The position numbers were made by a program, and so were the translations under genes. The notes beneath the pieces were generated by a model that searched no databases, was not told where the DNA came from, and saw only the letters and a program-made list of their open reading frames with translations. From NCBI GenBank assembly GCA_964020155.1, contig OZ026559.1, forward strand, positions 2,738,955-2,802,954: DNA of 64,000 bases, in the 5' to 3' direction. The first letter of the stretch is position 1, and each line of letters begins with the position of its first letter. This document shows, in pieces, positions 46,031 to 59,619 of the stretch. Source of the stretch: Chondrilla cf. caribensis (Eukaryota > Porifera > Demospongiae > Chondrillida > Chondrillidae).

Positions 46031-47050
46031 CATAATGCCCTCGTGCTCATGTCTTAACCACTAAGTAATACCTCAGGTCTCCCACCTATTACATTATAAT
46101 AATGTCATTAATTATTAATTTAAATGTATGATAGTGGCTTTAATGTCATGAAATTTTATAGGGTTCCTATATTGACATAATATAATATGACTTTGTTGTG
46201 GCATTCTGCTGGCTTTGAGGTGTCTGCCATTTATTACACAAGTGAAGTGAGTGATAGCATGACATCACAAAGTGACATGGGTCATCTTTTCAACTTCATA
46301 GTCTGTTAATGGCATCTGTCAATATCCCTGATTGGGTGTTAATCAACATCAATTCTAATTAACTGAATGTAATCCTGCATGACTCAGCAGTTATTAAAGA
46401 TGTTTTACTTATAACACATGATTCCAATTAATATTACATGGTAGTTGATTTGATCCATGCAATGTTTACGTACCATGCACATATATTTTATTTATTTTCA
46501 CTTGTATAATGTTGTATCAGTGTCCACCTCTTGTATTACCTGTGTAAGCCAAAGTGCATATGTCTGTCTGTACCTGTGTTCAAATGTATATACGTACTTG
46601 CCTATCAGTATAATGTGTTCTCCTGTATTACATATGTCCCATTATGACTACATGCAAGTAATTGGACTACTCCAACACTGACAAGAGATCACGACTGGCA
46701 TGGAACATGCACACACACATGCACAAAGATGACTATGTTAAGTTTGATATTACACATTTGATGCTCCTGTGGATCAAACATTGGAAATTATATGAGTTGA
46801 CTTTGGACGAGTTATATATATATATATATTATTATTATTTTCACACAATCTTGTACACTATAGCTAAGTTGATACAAATATAATAATGTATAGGTTCACA
46901 GTTAGAACGTAAAAATTAGTTGATAATTGAGGAGTATATATAAATGTACATTATGCATAGTATTATGGCATTTTGTTTGTGGTTATAGTTATTAATTCGA
47001 TTACTTTTGCATAATATTATAGAGTCTGTGATATTTTTGGGAATCATTAC

Positions 47051-48861
47051 TCAGTACTCGTCTTGTACATTCAACATCTGTTGCACTGCCTGTCTAACTT
47101 TCACTCCAACTCTACGGATGATCCAAGCTCCTATTGGCGGGAGTGTATGATGTAGTACGAACATCAGAGAGGAGGAGAATGTCCGAGTCTCTTCTCCATA
47201 TTTACTCAAATGTAGTACAAGTGTAATACTGAATGTTAGTGATCCAAATCCAAAGACAAGTACTGCTATAATCATAAGTAGCAGTATCTGTCGAAGTGCT
47301 TGTTTTGGTGTGATTCTGTATTCCTCTTCTTTGATGAAGATTTGATCAATCGTGAAGGGAATGGATGTTATGATGATGCATACAAACATTGCACACCACA
47401 CTGTGAGAATGTCAAATCCATACAAGTGTGGATTAACACTCACTAACAAGAGTTGGCATGGAACACACAATAATAGACCCACTACACTCATGTAGATCCC
47501 CCAAAGAGATATTGTTGCAATGATTCTGTGTTGCTTTCTTCCACAACAGTTTGTAAATATGCTCCATATTTTTGGAATTGAGAAAGTGACATACTTGCTG
47601 TGAATGTAGGCTATGATACCACTTGCAGTGAGTATGAACATGAGTGTTGTGGTGGCCATGTAACACATTTCGACTCTATGTTTAATTTTCCCTTCATTGA
47701 TCCTCTTGTAACATGCTACAGTCATCAATTTCGTTCCCATGTAAATGTTGAAAATATGGGCAAGACTTGCCACAGCCCAGAAGAATGGTACTTTTGCTTT
47801 GCTCCTGGTTTGTTGAAGATTCTTTAGCTGTTTTTTACCAATGATGTGCAGTATGAAAGGTGCTCCTATTACCAACAATACCAGAGTAGCACCTATAGCA
47901 GTATTATTTGTTTGCTTCTTATGTTTGTGAAGGTACTGGCTAATTGGTAGATGGTTGTTCAAACTTCTGACATCCACTCCTGCATATCCCTGACCAAGCG
48001 CCTTACTAAACACTCTTGTTAGTTTGTTGATGTCTTTCTCCTTTGAATAGTGCTCCTCTTGTGATATGATTGATTTAATCTGCCATTGAATAAATAACAC
48101 AATACTGTAATACCATTTATTGCACACACTTTAGGAGGTATCAATCCACCTAGGCCTATAGTATGCTTCACTTCACTGATAAAATTTTTGTCAATTAATA
48201 TTTTATTCCTGATAATTTGAACCTGTTCCACATACTGCATGTATACAAGAAATCTTTCATGTCTTTCAATAAACTATTATTATAATCATCAAAGTTTATC
48301 TAAATGCACACAGTAATCGCCAATAATTACTTTGCCTTAAGCTGAACTACTCACCTGTGTGGTGGCAGTACTAAGATCTCCCCATCCCTCACATCCAAAT
48401 GACATTTTAATGCAAGCAATTTGTGTAGGCAAGACAAAAGGTGAAGTTTTGTTGAACAGCTGGTAGTAGGATATAGTTGGGAGGTATTCACCATATTCCA
48501 CCAATGATATACCGGTGGCAAGGTCATAAATGATAGCAGTGGTCCACATGTACCAATACATGTTTTGATAAGTGTAGTTTATTCCCGGGTATGTCCTCCA
48601 TGGATAGGTCCCGAGTGAGCACTCTTCAGGAAGTGGGTCTGTGTAGTTGGTGAAGTAGGCTATGATAACACTAGATGGTTTAGCCCGATTGATGGGGTAG
48701 AAGGCATTGAGGAGTTGTTGATAGTTGTCAGGATCAACTTTGATGGAATTGAGTATTTTGTCACTACTTTCACATTGATGGTCAACACACTCTCCATATG
48801 ATATTATTCTGGTATAGACAAGTGCTGAAAACAGCAAAATCACAATCTGTCTCATGTCCAT
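47051..48861 (-). CDS. Gene B: array membrane protein
   Basis: Exons 48861-48355 and 48079-47051, phase 0, 511 residues. Signal peptide and five ectodomain Cys as in gene A. Segment after the first membrane span reads KLMTVACYKRINEGKIKHR, like gene D and unlike A and C. Ends LNVQDEY. From IIAYIHSKY onward it is nearly identical to the other three copies. Function unknown; same topology as gene A. Confidence 0.85.
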
Positions 48862-49479
48862 TGGCTAACTAGGTACCACTCTGTCACTTGGTGTTTTGTA
48901 ATCAGTTTCTCAGAGACTACACTGTACACTCACCAATTGATGAATGACATTATTTGTTATGACTGTTTCAGACTGAAACCAAATAACTGCAGTCCAACTG
49001 CACCTGTGTGTCTTTGTTATACTTCTATAATTCAAATCTAAATAGGAAACAAAATATTATTGATATCCTTAATTTCATGTTCATACCAATTTGGTGTGAA
49101 AATGAAGAAATTGCCATTTTCATTTTAAGTATGAGCAATTAGCTATAGTATGTACTGATATATTATACAAAAAAGGACATTCAATGCTGTAAAATACTAT
49201 TTACGTACTTCATCCTGAATATTGCTGGTATTTTCCCCAGGTGGTATCAGTATAATATTTCAATTTTACTACATTTAGTCTGTATACACTTCACTTTGCC
49301 TCCAGATCATACATACTAAGTCAAACAGTTATCCAGTTCCCTCACTTTATCTGTGAATCCACCTGATTGAAGCGGATGCGTGCAGATAAGTGAGGTCTGA
49401 CTGCATATACATATTGGCCATGTTTTGCGTGGAATCTGATATAAAACATACATCAGCCGTCTTGCATGACTTGTATCCC

Positions 49480-49820
49480 GAATCTGCTTGGTCGACGTAT
49501 TTGAATTTTTACTGCAACTATAGAGACTCTAGATTGAGGTTCAGTTTGATACCTGACTTAATCTGAAAACGGTTCGCGAAGAGAAATTTAATTGCTACAA
49601 TCCAAAGCGTCCTCGATTAGGAAGCGTCCGGAATTAGGGCTCCCCGCCATATATCACCAACAACACGGTAAGAACACCATGCGCCGTAAATGTCTCCAAT
49701 TCTACGTACCGTATTATTGTTATTCTAAAGGGGCGCTTAGGGTCATTTATACCCCGGTGTATCGGATTTACACCGTTGTCGGTCCCTTTGAAGTATGACG
49801 TCATCGGGATACACTAATGG
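49480..49820. other. Non-homologous insert in U2
   Basis: GC-richer stretch (from about TATCCCGAATCTGC to GACGTCATCGGGATACA) with no counterpart in the other units. The inverted ends TATCCCGA and TCGGGATA suggest a small inserted element of about 330 bp. A 68-codon frame inside it is unrecognised. Confidence 0.55.
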
Positions 49821-50330
49821 CATACATTATGTGTGTACATAATAATGCACAATATTATGCATAGTGCAATGTATATTATATAATATAGTAAAAGCATCAT
49901 GAGGATATTGTAATGATTGATACTGCTTGGTATCACGGAGTGTGTGCTGTAACAAATGAGCAAATCAAGCAATTACATTGTGTTCATCACACTGTGCTAG
50001 AATTGTAATTTATATGTGATATAATATTACACAGTCTGGATTCTGATATTATTATAAAAATAATTTGTTCTCCAATATTCAAACAAAATTCATGTGTTCA
50101 CAGAGACTGAATCTATACTACACTTATACAAGCTTGATAGTATGAATTGACAATGGAACAGAATTATAATGACATGATAAAAATAATTATTATAAATCAT
50201 ATTTACTTATGTATATAGGAGTTTATTTACAAATGATCTGCATTATTTAATGTTAAATTTGGAAGCTACATCATAACATCATATACGTATATATAGTTAC
50301 AAGATGGCTCCATCTTTGTAGTACATTTCA

Positions 50331-50570
50331 GTGTCTATGGTCTGTAATTCTCTGATTTGCATTTGAACATCTGCCTGACTGTGCGATTAAACAAACTGTT
50401 GGGGTTGCTAAGCAATAGATGAGGTGCATCAAACTCATGGCTTTTTCCCATTTTAAATACCATGATCCAATCAGGATCCATGATGGTGCTCAGGAGGTGG
50501 GCAATAGTTATAGTAGTGCAATCCTATAATTCCCTACAAGTTGTCTGTTGAATGATGCCATCAGTGCTGG
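50331..50570 (-). pseudogene. ABCC fragment, copy F4
   Basis: Same relic and same in-frame stop as F1; adjoins ORF P3. Confidence 0.8.
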
Positions 50571-50719
50571 GGTTGTTGATAGTTGTCAGGATCAGCTTTG
50601 ATGGAATTGAGTGTTTTGTCAATACTTTCACATTGATGGTCAACACACTCTCCACATGATATTATTCTAGTATAGACAAGTGCTAAAAACAGCAAAATCA
50701 CAATCTGTCTCATGTCCAT
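50561..50719 (-). CDS. Chimeric 52-residue signal-peptide ORF, copy P3
   Basis: Minus strand from ATG 50719 to TGA, ending QQPQH. Has LALVYTR in the signal peptide and KTLNSIKADPDN after the Cys pair. Confidence 0.45.
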   Translation of the reverse strand: MDMRQIVILLFLALVYTRIISCGECVDHQCESIDKTLNSIKADPDNYQQPQH

Positions 50720-51845
50720 AAGCTAGCTAGGTACCACTCTGTCACTTGGTGTTCTGTGATCAGTTCCTCAGAGAACACACTGTACACTAACCCATTGACC
50801 AATAACATTATTTGTTATGACTGTTGTAAACTGAAACCAACTAACTGCAGTCCAACTGTACCTGTGTGAATCTTTGTTATTCTTCTATAATTCAAATCTA
50901 AATAGGAAACAAAATATTATGGATACCCTTATTTTCATGTTCATGGGAATTTGGTATAAAATGAGGAAAATGCCATTTTTTATTTCACATATGAGCAATT
51001 AGTATGCACTGATGTAATACAAGGACATACAATGCTGTAAAAATACTATTTGCGTACTTTATCCTGAATATTGCTGGTATTTTCCCCAGGTGGTATCAGT
51101 ATAATATTTCAATTTCACTACATTTAGTCTGTATACACTTCACTTAGCCCCCAGCTCATACATACAAAGTCAAACAGTTATCCAGTTCCCTCACTTTATC
51201 TGCAAATTCACCTGATTGAAGCGGATGCGTGCAGATAAGTGAGGTCTGACTGTATAAATTATACATATCGGCAGTCTTGTATGAAATCTGTTATAAAACA
51301 TACATCGGCTGTCTTGTATGAACATTGAAATATAAACATCCACAAGGCTGTTTTCATGTCAGCATTGTAATAATGGCATACATTATGTGTGTACATAATA
51401 ATGCACAATATTACGCATAGCTGGTGCAATGCATATCTATTATAATAATAGCATCATGCGGATATTTTAATAGTTGACACCGCTTGGTATCACAGAGTGT
51501 GTGCTGTAACAAATGAGCAAATCAAGCAATTACATTATGTTCATCACACTGTGCTTGCATTATAACATATGCCTATTTGATATAATATTACACAGTCCAG
51601 ATGATGATATTTTTATAAGAATATTTTGTTTCTAATATTCAAATAAAATTAAAATGTCCACAGAGACTGAATATATACTACATACAGTTATACAGGCTTG
51701 ATAACATGAATTGACAAAGGAACAGAATTATATTAATATAATAAAACAATACGAATGATCAGCATTAATTAATGTTAAATTTGGAAGCTACATCATAATA
51801 TCATATATATGTTACAAGATGGCTCCATTCTTGTAGTACGTTTCA

Positions 51846-52085
51846 GTGTCTATGGTCTGTAATTCTCTGATTTGCATTCGAACATCTGCCTGACTGTGCG
51901 ATTAAACAAACTGTTGGGGTTGCTAAGCAATAGATGAGGTGCATCAAACTCATGGCTTTTTCCCATTTTAAATACCATGATCCAATCAGGATCCATGATG
52001 GTGTTCAGGAGGTGGGCAATATTTATAGTAGTGCAGTCCTATAATTCCCTACAAGTTGTCTATTGAATGATGCCATCAGTGCTGG
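51846..52085 (-). pseudogene. ABCC fragment, copy F5
   Basis: Same relic with the shared stop; adjoins ORF P4. Confidence 0.8.
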
Positions 52086-52234
52086 GGTTGTTGATAGTTG
52101 TCAGGATCAGCTTTGATGGAATTGAGTGTTTTGTCACTACTTTCACATTGATGGTCAACACACTCTCCATATGATATTATTCTGGTATAGACAAGTGCTA
52201 AAAACAGCAAAATCACAATCTGTCTCATGTCCAT
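52076..52234 (-). CDS. Chimeric 52-residue signal-peptide ORF, copy P4
   Basis: Minus strand from ATG 52234 to TGA. Same length as the other copies, with ECVDHQC kept. Confidence 0.45.
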   Translation of the reverse strand: MDMRQIVILLFLALVYTRIISYGECVDHQCESSDKTLNSIKADPDNYQQPQH

Positions 52235-52561
52235 AAGCTAGCTAGGTACCACTCTGTCACTTGGTGTTCTGTGATCAGTTTCTCAGAGAACACACTGTAC
52301 ACTCACCAATTGACCAATAACATTATTTGTTATGACTGTTGTAAACTGACACCAACTAACTGCAGTCCAACTGTACCTGTGTGAATCTTTGTTATTCTTC
52401 TATAATTCAAATCTAAATAGGAAACAAAACATTACTGATACACCTAATTTCAGATTCATAAGAATTTGGTGTAAATGAGGAAAGTGCCATTTTCAATTTA
52501 AGTGTGAGTAATTAGTTTGTACTGATGTACATTCAATGCTGTATGAATACTACTACTACTA

Positions 52562-52803
52562 GTATCTATTGTCTGTAATTCTCTGATTTGCATTCGAACA
52601 TCTGCCTCACAGTGAGATCCAACAAACTGTTGTGATTGCTAAGCAATAGATGAGGTGCATCAAACTCATGGCTCTTTCCCACTCTTAATACCATGATCCA
52701 ATCAGGATCCATGATGGTGTTCAGGAGGTGGGCAATAGTTATAGTAGTGCAGTCCTATAATTCCCTACAAGTTGTCTGTTGAATGATGGCATCAGTGCTG
52801 GAT
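52562..52803 (-). pseudogene. ABCC fragment, copy F6 (unit end)
   Basis: No exon 1 attached; runs into the U2/U3 junction. Confidence 0.8.
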
Positions 52804-52829
52804 ATGTATGACATAATGAATTAGTATAT

Positions 52830-53025
52830 AAAGCTGAGACTATCTCCTGGTACCACGCTGAAGCATGATTTCTTTTCAACGTGATTAGTCACCATTCTTT
52901 GTTTATGGATTCTTTGTTTTTTAATACAGTTTGTGTTATACAGACTATTATCCTGAATAATTGCTATTATTGTTGCAGTCTCTCATGCCTTTATTCTCTT
53001 CAAACTGAAAATTATTATTATTTGA
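52830..53025 (+). pseudogene. Truncated copy of the last STK31 exon, U3
   Basis: Same breakpoint and same altered stop context (TTTTCAACGTGA) as the U2 copy, showing one original rearrangement then tandem copying. Confidence 0.85.
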
Positions 53026-54168
53026 TCAAAAAATTATTTTTTTAATCTATAAAGTGCTAGCAACAGTATAAAGCGTTATAAAGCGTTACATATGAAATAC
53101 ACTTGCCCTCAGGCACTTTGCGCCCTTGGGACTCAGTATTTCATATGTCATAATGCCCTCGTGCTCATGTCTTAACCACTAAGTAATACCTCAGGTCTCC
53201 CACCTATTACATTATAATAATGTCATTAATTATTAATTTAAATGTATGATAGTGGCTTTAATGTCATGAAATTTTATAGGGTTCCTATATTGACATAATA
53301 TAATATGACTTTGTTGTGGCATTCTGCTGGCTTTGAGGTGTCTGCCATTTATTACACAAGTGAAGTGAGTGATAGCATGACATCACAAAGTGCCATGGGT
53401 CATCTTTTCAACTTCATAGTCTGTTAATGGCATCTGTCAATATCCCTGATTGGGTGTTAATCAACATCAATTCTAATTAACTGAATTTAATCCTGCATGA
53501 CTCAGCAGTTATTAAAGATGTTTTACTTATAACACATGATTCCAATTAATATTACATGGTAGTTGATTTGATCCATACAATGTTTACGTACCATGCACAT
53601 ATATTTTATTCATTTTCACTTGTATAATGTTGTATCAGTGTCCACCTCTTGTATTACCTGTGTAAGCCAAAGTGCATATGTCTGTCTGTACCTGTGTTCA
53701 AATGTATATACTTGCCTATCAGTATAATGTGTTCTCCTGTATTACATATGTCCCATTATGACTACATGCAAGTAATTGGACTACTCCAACACTGACAAGA
53801 GATCACGACTGGCATGGAACGTGCACACACACATGCACAAAGATGACTATGTTAAGTTTGATATTACACATTTGATGCTCCTGTGGATCAAGCATTGGAA
53901 ATTATATGAGTTGACTTTGGACGAGTTATATATATATATATATATATTATTATTATTTTCACACAATCTTGTACACTATAGCTAAGTTGATACAAATATA
54001 ATAATGTATAGGTTCACAGTTAGAACGTAAAAATTAGTTGATAATTGAGGAGTATATATAAATGTACATTATGCATAGTATTATGGCATTTTGTTTGTGG
54101 TTATAGTTATTAATTCGATTACTTTTGCATAATATTATAGAGTCTGTGATATTTTTGGGAATCATTAC

Positions 54169-56012
54169 TCAGTACTCTTCTTGTACATTCAAAATCTGTT
54201 GCACTGCCTGTCTAACTTTCACTCCAACTCTACGGATGATCCAAGCTCCTATTGGCGGGAGTGTATGATGTAGTACGAACATCAGAGAGGAGGAGAATGT
54301 CCGAGTCTCTTCTCCATATTTACTCAAATGTAGTACAAGTGTAATACTGAATGTTAGTGATCCAAATCCAAAGACAAGTACTGCTATAAACATGAGTAGC
54401 AGTATCTGTCGAAATGCTTGTTTTGGTGTGATTCTGTATTCCTCTTCTTTGATGAAGATTTGATCAATCGTGAAGGGAATGGATGTTATGATGATGCATA
54501 CAAACATTGCACACCACACTGTGAGAATGTCAAATCCATACAAGTGTGGATTAACACTCACTAACAAGAGTTGGTATGGAACACACAATAATAGACCCAC
54601 TACACTCATGTAGATCCCCCAAAGAGATATTGTTGCAATGATTCTGTGTTGCTTTCTTCCACAACAGTTTGTAAATATGCTCCATATTTTTGGAATTGAG
54701 AAAGTGACATACTTGCTGTGAATGTAGGCTATGATACCAGTTGCAATGTGTGTGAACATAAGTGTTGTGATGACAAAGTAACACTCCTTGACTCTAGTTT
54801 TTCCTACATTGTTACTCGTGCAACATACTACAATCATCCATTTGGTTACCATATAAATATTGAAGACATGAGCAAGACTTGCTACAGCCCAGAAGAATGG
54901 TACTTTAGCATTGCTCCTGGTTTGTTGAAGACTCTTTATCTGTTTTTTACCAATGATGTGCAGTACGAAAGGTGCTCCAAATGCCAACAATGCAACAGTA
55001 ACACTTATAGCAAAAGTATTTGTTTGTTTATTATGTTCATGAAGGTAGTGGCTTATTTGTAGACTGTTTTTAAAACTTCTGATATCCACTCCTGGATGTC
55101 CCCCTTCATCAAGTGCCTTACTAAACACTCTTGTTAGTTTGTTGATGTCTTTCTCCTTTGAATAGTACTCCTCTTGTGATATGATTGACTTAATCTGTTA
55201 TTGAATAAATAACACGATACTGTAATATCATTTATTGCACACACTTTACAAGGTGTCAATCCACTGACAGGTCTATAGTATACGTAGCTACACTGATAAA
55301 ATTTCTGCCAATTAATATTAGTATTTGATCCTGCATTATAATTTGAATCAGTTCCACATACTGTATGCATACCAGAAATCGTCCATGCTTTCCAATATGC
55401 AATTATTATAATCATCAAAGTTTATCTAAAAGCATACAGTTTATCAAAAAGCATACAGTAATTGCCAATAGTTACTTTGCCTTAAGCTGAACTACTCACC
55501 TGTGTGGTGGCAATATCAAGCTCTCCCAATGGCCAGTCCTTACATTTAAATGGTATTTTAATGCAAGCAATTTGTGTAGGCAAGACAAAAGGTGAACTTT
55601 TGTTGAACAGGTGGTTGTAGGTTATAGTGGGAAGGTATTCACCAAATTCCACCAATGTTATACTGGCAGCAAGGTCATAAATGATAGCAGTGGTCCACAA
55701 GTACCAATATATGTTGTGATAAGTGTAGTTTATTCCCGGGTATGTCCTCCATGGATAGGTCCCAAGTGAGCACTCTTCAGGAAGTGGGTCTGTGTAGTTG
55801 ATGAAGTAGGCTATGATGACACTAGATGGTTTAGCCTGATTGATGGGATAGAAGGTATTGAGGAGTTGTTGATAGTTGTCTGGATCGACTTTGATGGAAT
55901 TGAGTATTATGTCACTACTTTCACATTGATGGTCAACACACTCTCCACATGATATTATTCTGGTATAGACAAGTGCTAAAAACAGCAAAATCACAATCTG
56001 TCTCATGTCCAT
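54169..56012 (-). CDS. Gene C: array membrane protein
   Basis: Exons 56012-55500 (171 codons) and 55194-54169, phase 0, 512 residues. The end of the ectodomain exon has a two-residue insertion and altered Cys surroundings (FKCKDWPLGELD). The region before the first span is the most divergent of the four (DEGGHPGVDIRSFKNSLQ; VALLAFGAPFVLHIIG). The loop after span 2 resembles gene A (NNVGK). The downstream half is almost identical to B and D. Function unknown. Confidence 0.85.
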
Positions 56013-57170
56013 TGGCTAACTAGGGACCACTTTGTCACTTGGTGTTCTGTGGTCAGTTCCTCAGAGACCACACTGTGCCCTCACCCGTCGACCAATAACA
56101 TTATTTGTTATGACTGTTGCAAACTGAAACCAACTAACTGCAGTCCAACTGTACCTGTGTGAAATTTGTTATTTTTCTATAATTCAAATCTGAATAGGAA
56201 AAAAAGTATAAATGATATCCTTAATTTCATGTTCATAAGAATTCAGTGTAAAAACTTAGGAAAATGCCATTTTCATTTCAAGTATGAGCAATTAGTATGC
56301 ACTGATGTAATACAAGGGCATTCAATGCTGTATAATACTATATACGTACTTCATCCTGAATATTGCTGGTATTTTCCCCAGGTGGTAGCAGTATAATACT
56401 TCAATTTCACTGCTGCTAGTCTGTATACACTTCACTTAGCCCCCAGCTCATGTACACTAAGTTAAACAACTATCCGGTTCCCTCATTTTATCTGCAAATC
56501 CACCTGATCGAAACAGATGTGTGCAGATAAGTGAGGTCTGTCTGTATATACATATTGGCCATGTTTGGTGTGGAATCTGATATAAAACATACATCAGCTG
56601 TCCTGCATGAACATTGAAATAAAAATATTCACAAGGTTGTCTTCATGTCAGCATTGTAATAATGGCATATACATTATGTGTGTACATAATAATGCATAAT
56701 ATTATGCATAGTGCAATGCATATTATATAATATAGTAAAAGCATCATGTGGATATTGTAATGATTGATACTGCTTGGTATCACGGAGTGTGTGCTGTAAC
56801 AAATGAACAAATCAAGCAATTACATTGTGTTCATCACACTGTGCTTGATATGTAACTTATATGTGATATAATATTACACAGTCTGGATTCTGATATTATT
56901 ATAAAAATAATTTGTTCTCCAATATTCAAATAAAATTCATGTGTTCACAGAGACTGAATATATACTACAGTTATATAAGCTTGATAGTATGAATTGACAA
57001 TGGAACAGAATTATAATGATATGATAAAAATAATAATTATAAATCATATTTACTTATGTATATAGGAGTTTATTTACAAATGATCTGCATTTTTAATGTC
57101 GAATTTGGAAGCTACATCATAATATCATATTATATAGTTACAAGATGGCTCCATCCTTGTAGTACATTTC

Positions 57171-57415
57171 AGTGTCTATTGTCTGTAATTCTCTGATTTG
57201 CTTTCGAACATCTGCCTGACTGTGAGATCCAACAAACTGTTGGGGTTGCTAAGCAATAGATGAGGTGCATGCATCAAACTCATGGCTTTTTCCCATTTTA
57301 AATACCATGATCCAATCAGGATCCATGATGGTGTTCAGGAGGTGGGGAATAGTTATAGTAGTGCAGTCCTATAATTCCCTACAAATTGTCTGTTGAATGA
57401 TGCCATCAGTGCTGG
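57171..57415 (-). pseudogene. ABCC fragment, copy F7
   Basis: Same relic; a duplicated GCAT (GGTGCATGCATC) makes a 4-bp shift relative to other copies. Confidence 0.8.
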
Positions 57416-57564
57416 GGTTGTTGATAGTTGTCAGGATCAGCTTTGATGGAATTGAGTATCTTGTCACTACTTTCATATTGATGGTCAACACACTCTCCGC
57501 ATGATATTATTCTGGTATAGACAAGTGCTGAAAACAGCAAAATCACAATCTGTCTCATGTCCAT
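57406..57564 (-). CDS. Chimeric 52-residue signal-peptide ORF, copy P5
   Basis: Minus strand from ATG 57564. The second Cys is replaced (ECVDHQYESS) and a Cys appears at position 22 (SCGE). Length unchanged. Confidence 0.42.
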   Translation of the reverse strand: MDMRQIVILLFSALVYTRIISCGECVDHQYESSDKILNSIKADPDNYQQPQH

Positions 57565-58684
57565 TGGCTAACTAGGTACCACTCTGTCACTTGGTGTTCT
57601 GTGATAGGTTCCTCAGAGACCACACTGTGCACTCACCCATTGACCAATAACATTATTTGTTATGACTGTTTGAACTGAAACCAACTAACTGCAGTCAGAC
57701 TGTACATGTGTGTCTTTGTTATTCTTCTATAATTCAAATCTAAATAGGAAACAAAATATTATGGATACACTTCATTTCATGTTCATACGAATTCAGTGTA
57801 AAAACTTAGGAAAATGCCATTTTCATTTTAAGTATGAGTAATTAGTTCGTACTGATGTAATACAAGGACATTAAATGCTGTAAAAATACTCTATACGTAC
57901 TTTATCCTGAATATTGTTGGTATTTTCCCAAGGTGGTATCAGTATGATATTTCTATTTCACTACATTTAGTCTGTGTACACTTCACTTAGCCCCCAGATC
58001 ATACATACAAAGTCAAACAGTTATCCAGTTCCCTCACTTTATGCAAATCCACCTGATCGAAATGGATGTGTGCGGATAAGTGAGGTCTGACTGTATTTAT
58101 TATACATATCGGCAGTCTTGTATGAAATCTGTTATAAAACATACATCGGCTGTCTTGTATGAACATTGAAATATAAACATCCACCAGGCTGTTTTAATGT
58201 CAGCATTGTAATAATGGTATACATTATGTGTGTACATAATAATGCACAATATTATACGCATAGCTGGTGCAATGCATATCTATTATAATAATAGCATCAT
58301 GTGGATATTTTAATAGTTGACACCGCTTGGTATCACGGAGTGTGTGCTGTAACAAATGAGCAAATCAAGCAATTACATTGTGTTCATCACACTGTGCTTG
58401 CATTATAACATATGCCTATTTGATATAATATTACACAGCCCAGATGATGATATTTTTATAAGAATATTTTGTTTCTAATATTCAAATAAAATTAAAATGT
58501 CCACAGAGACTGAATATATACTACAGTTATACAGGTTTGATAATATGAATTGACAAAGGAACAGAATTATATTAATATAATAAAACAATACGAATGATCA
58601 GCATTAGTTAATGTCAAATTTGGAAGCTACATCATAATATCATATATATGTTACAAGATGGCTCCATTCTTGTAGTACGTTTCA

Positions 58685-58924
58685 GTGTCTATTGTCTGTA
58701 ATTCTCTGATTTGCATTCGAACATCTGCCTGGCTGTGCGATTAAACAAACTGTTGGAGTTGCTAAGCAATAGATGAGGTGCATCAAACTCATGGCTTTTT
58801 CCCATTTTAAATACCATGATCCAATCAGGATCCATGATGGTGTTCAGGAGGTGGGCAATAGTTATAGTAGTGCAGTCCTATAATTCCCTACAAATTGTCT
58901 GTTGAATGATGGCATCAGTGCTGG
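58685..58924 (-). pseudogene. ABCC fragment, copy F8
   Basis: Same relic with the shared stop; adjoins ORF P6. Confidence 0.8.
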
Positions 58925-59073
58925 GGTTGCTGATAGTTGTCAGGATCAGCTTTGATGGAATTGAGTATTTTGTCACTACTTTGACGTTGATGGTCAACAC
59001 ACTCTCCACATGATATTATTCTGGTATAGACAAGTGCTGAAAACAGCAAAATCACAATCTGTCTCATGTCCAT
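58915..59073 (-). CDS. Chimeric 52-residue signal-peptide ORF, copy P6
   Basis: Minus strand from ATG 59073, ends QQPQH. ECVDHQRQSS: second Cys changed to Arg. Length unchanged. Confidence 0.42.
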   Translation of the reverse strand: MDMRQIVILLFSALVYTRIISCGECVDHQRQSSDKILNSIKADPDNYQQPQH

Positions 59074-59399
59074 TGGCTAACTAGGTACCACTCTGTCACT
59101 TGGTGTTCTGTGATCAGTTTCTCACAGACTACACTGTATACTCACCAATTGATCAATGACATTATTTGTTATGACTGTTTTAGACTGAAACCAACTAACT
59201 GCAGTCCAATTGTACATGTGTGTCTTTGTTATTCTTCTATAATTCAAATCTAAATAGGAAACAAAATATTACTGATATCCTTAATTTCATGTTCATAAGA
59301 ATTTGGTGTAAATGATGAAAATGCCATTTTCATCTTAAGTGTGAGTAATTAGTTTGTACTGATGTACATTCAATGCTGTATGAATACTACTACTACTAG

Positions 59400-59598
59400 T
59401 ATCTATTGTCTGTAATTCTCTGATTTGCATTCGAACATCTGCCTCACAGTGAGATCCAACAAACTGTTGTGATTGCTAAGCAATAGATGAGGTGCATCAA
59501 ACTCATGGCTCTTTCCCACTCTTTATACCATGATCCAATCAGGATCATAATCCCCTGCAAATTGTCTGTTGAATGATGGCATCAGTGCTGGATATGTA
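59400..59598 (-). pseudogene. ABCC fragment, copy F9, internally deleted
   Basis: The fragment lacks about 50 bp between ATCAGGATC and CCCTGCAAATTG, removing the H-loop region. It ends at the U3/U4 junction. Confidence 0.75.
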
Positions 59599-59619
59599 TG
59601 ACATAATGAATTAGTATAT

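Larger units (their letters stand above)
45712..52829. repeat. Higher-order repeat unit U2
   Basis: About 7.1 kb. Content: truncated STK31 tail, spacer with hairpin block, intact gene B, a unique stretch at 49.5-49.8 kb, two cassettes and a terminal ABCC fragment. Its first 1.4 kb is almost identical to that of U3. Confidence 0.85.
52830..59619. repeat. Higher-order repeat unit U3
   Basis: About 6.8 kb. Truncated STK31 tail (52830-53025), hairpin block, gene C, two cassettes and a terminal ABCC fragment. The first 1.3 kb differs from U2 at only scattered bases. Confidence 0.85.

Noticed and set aside
47600..47827. Plus-strand Cys-rich frames over exon 2 of the array genes
   Set aside because: They are antisense shadows that recur because the genes are duplicated.
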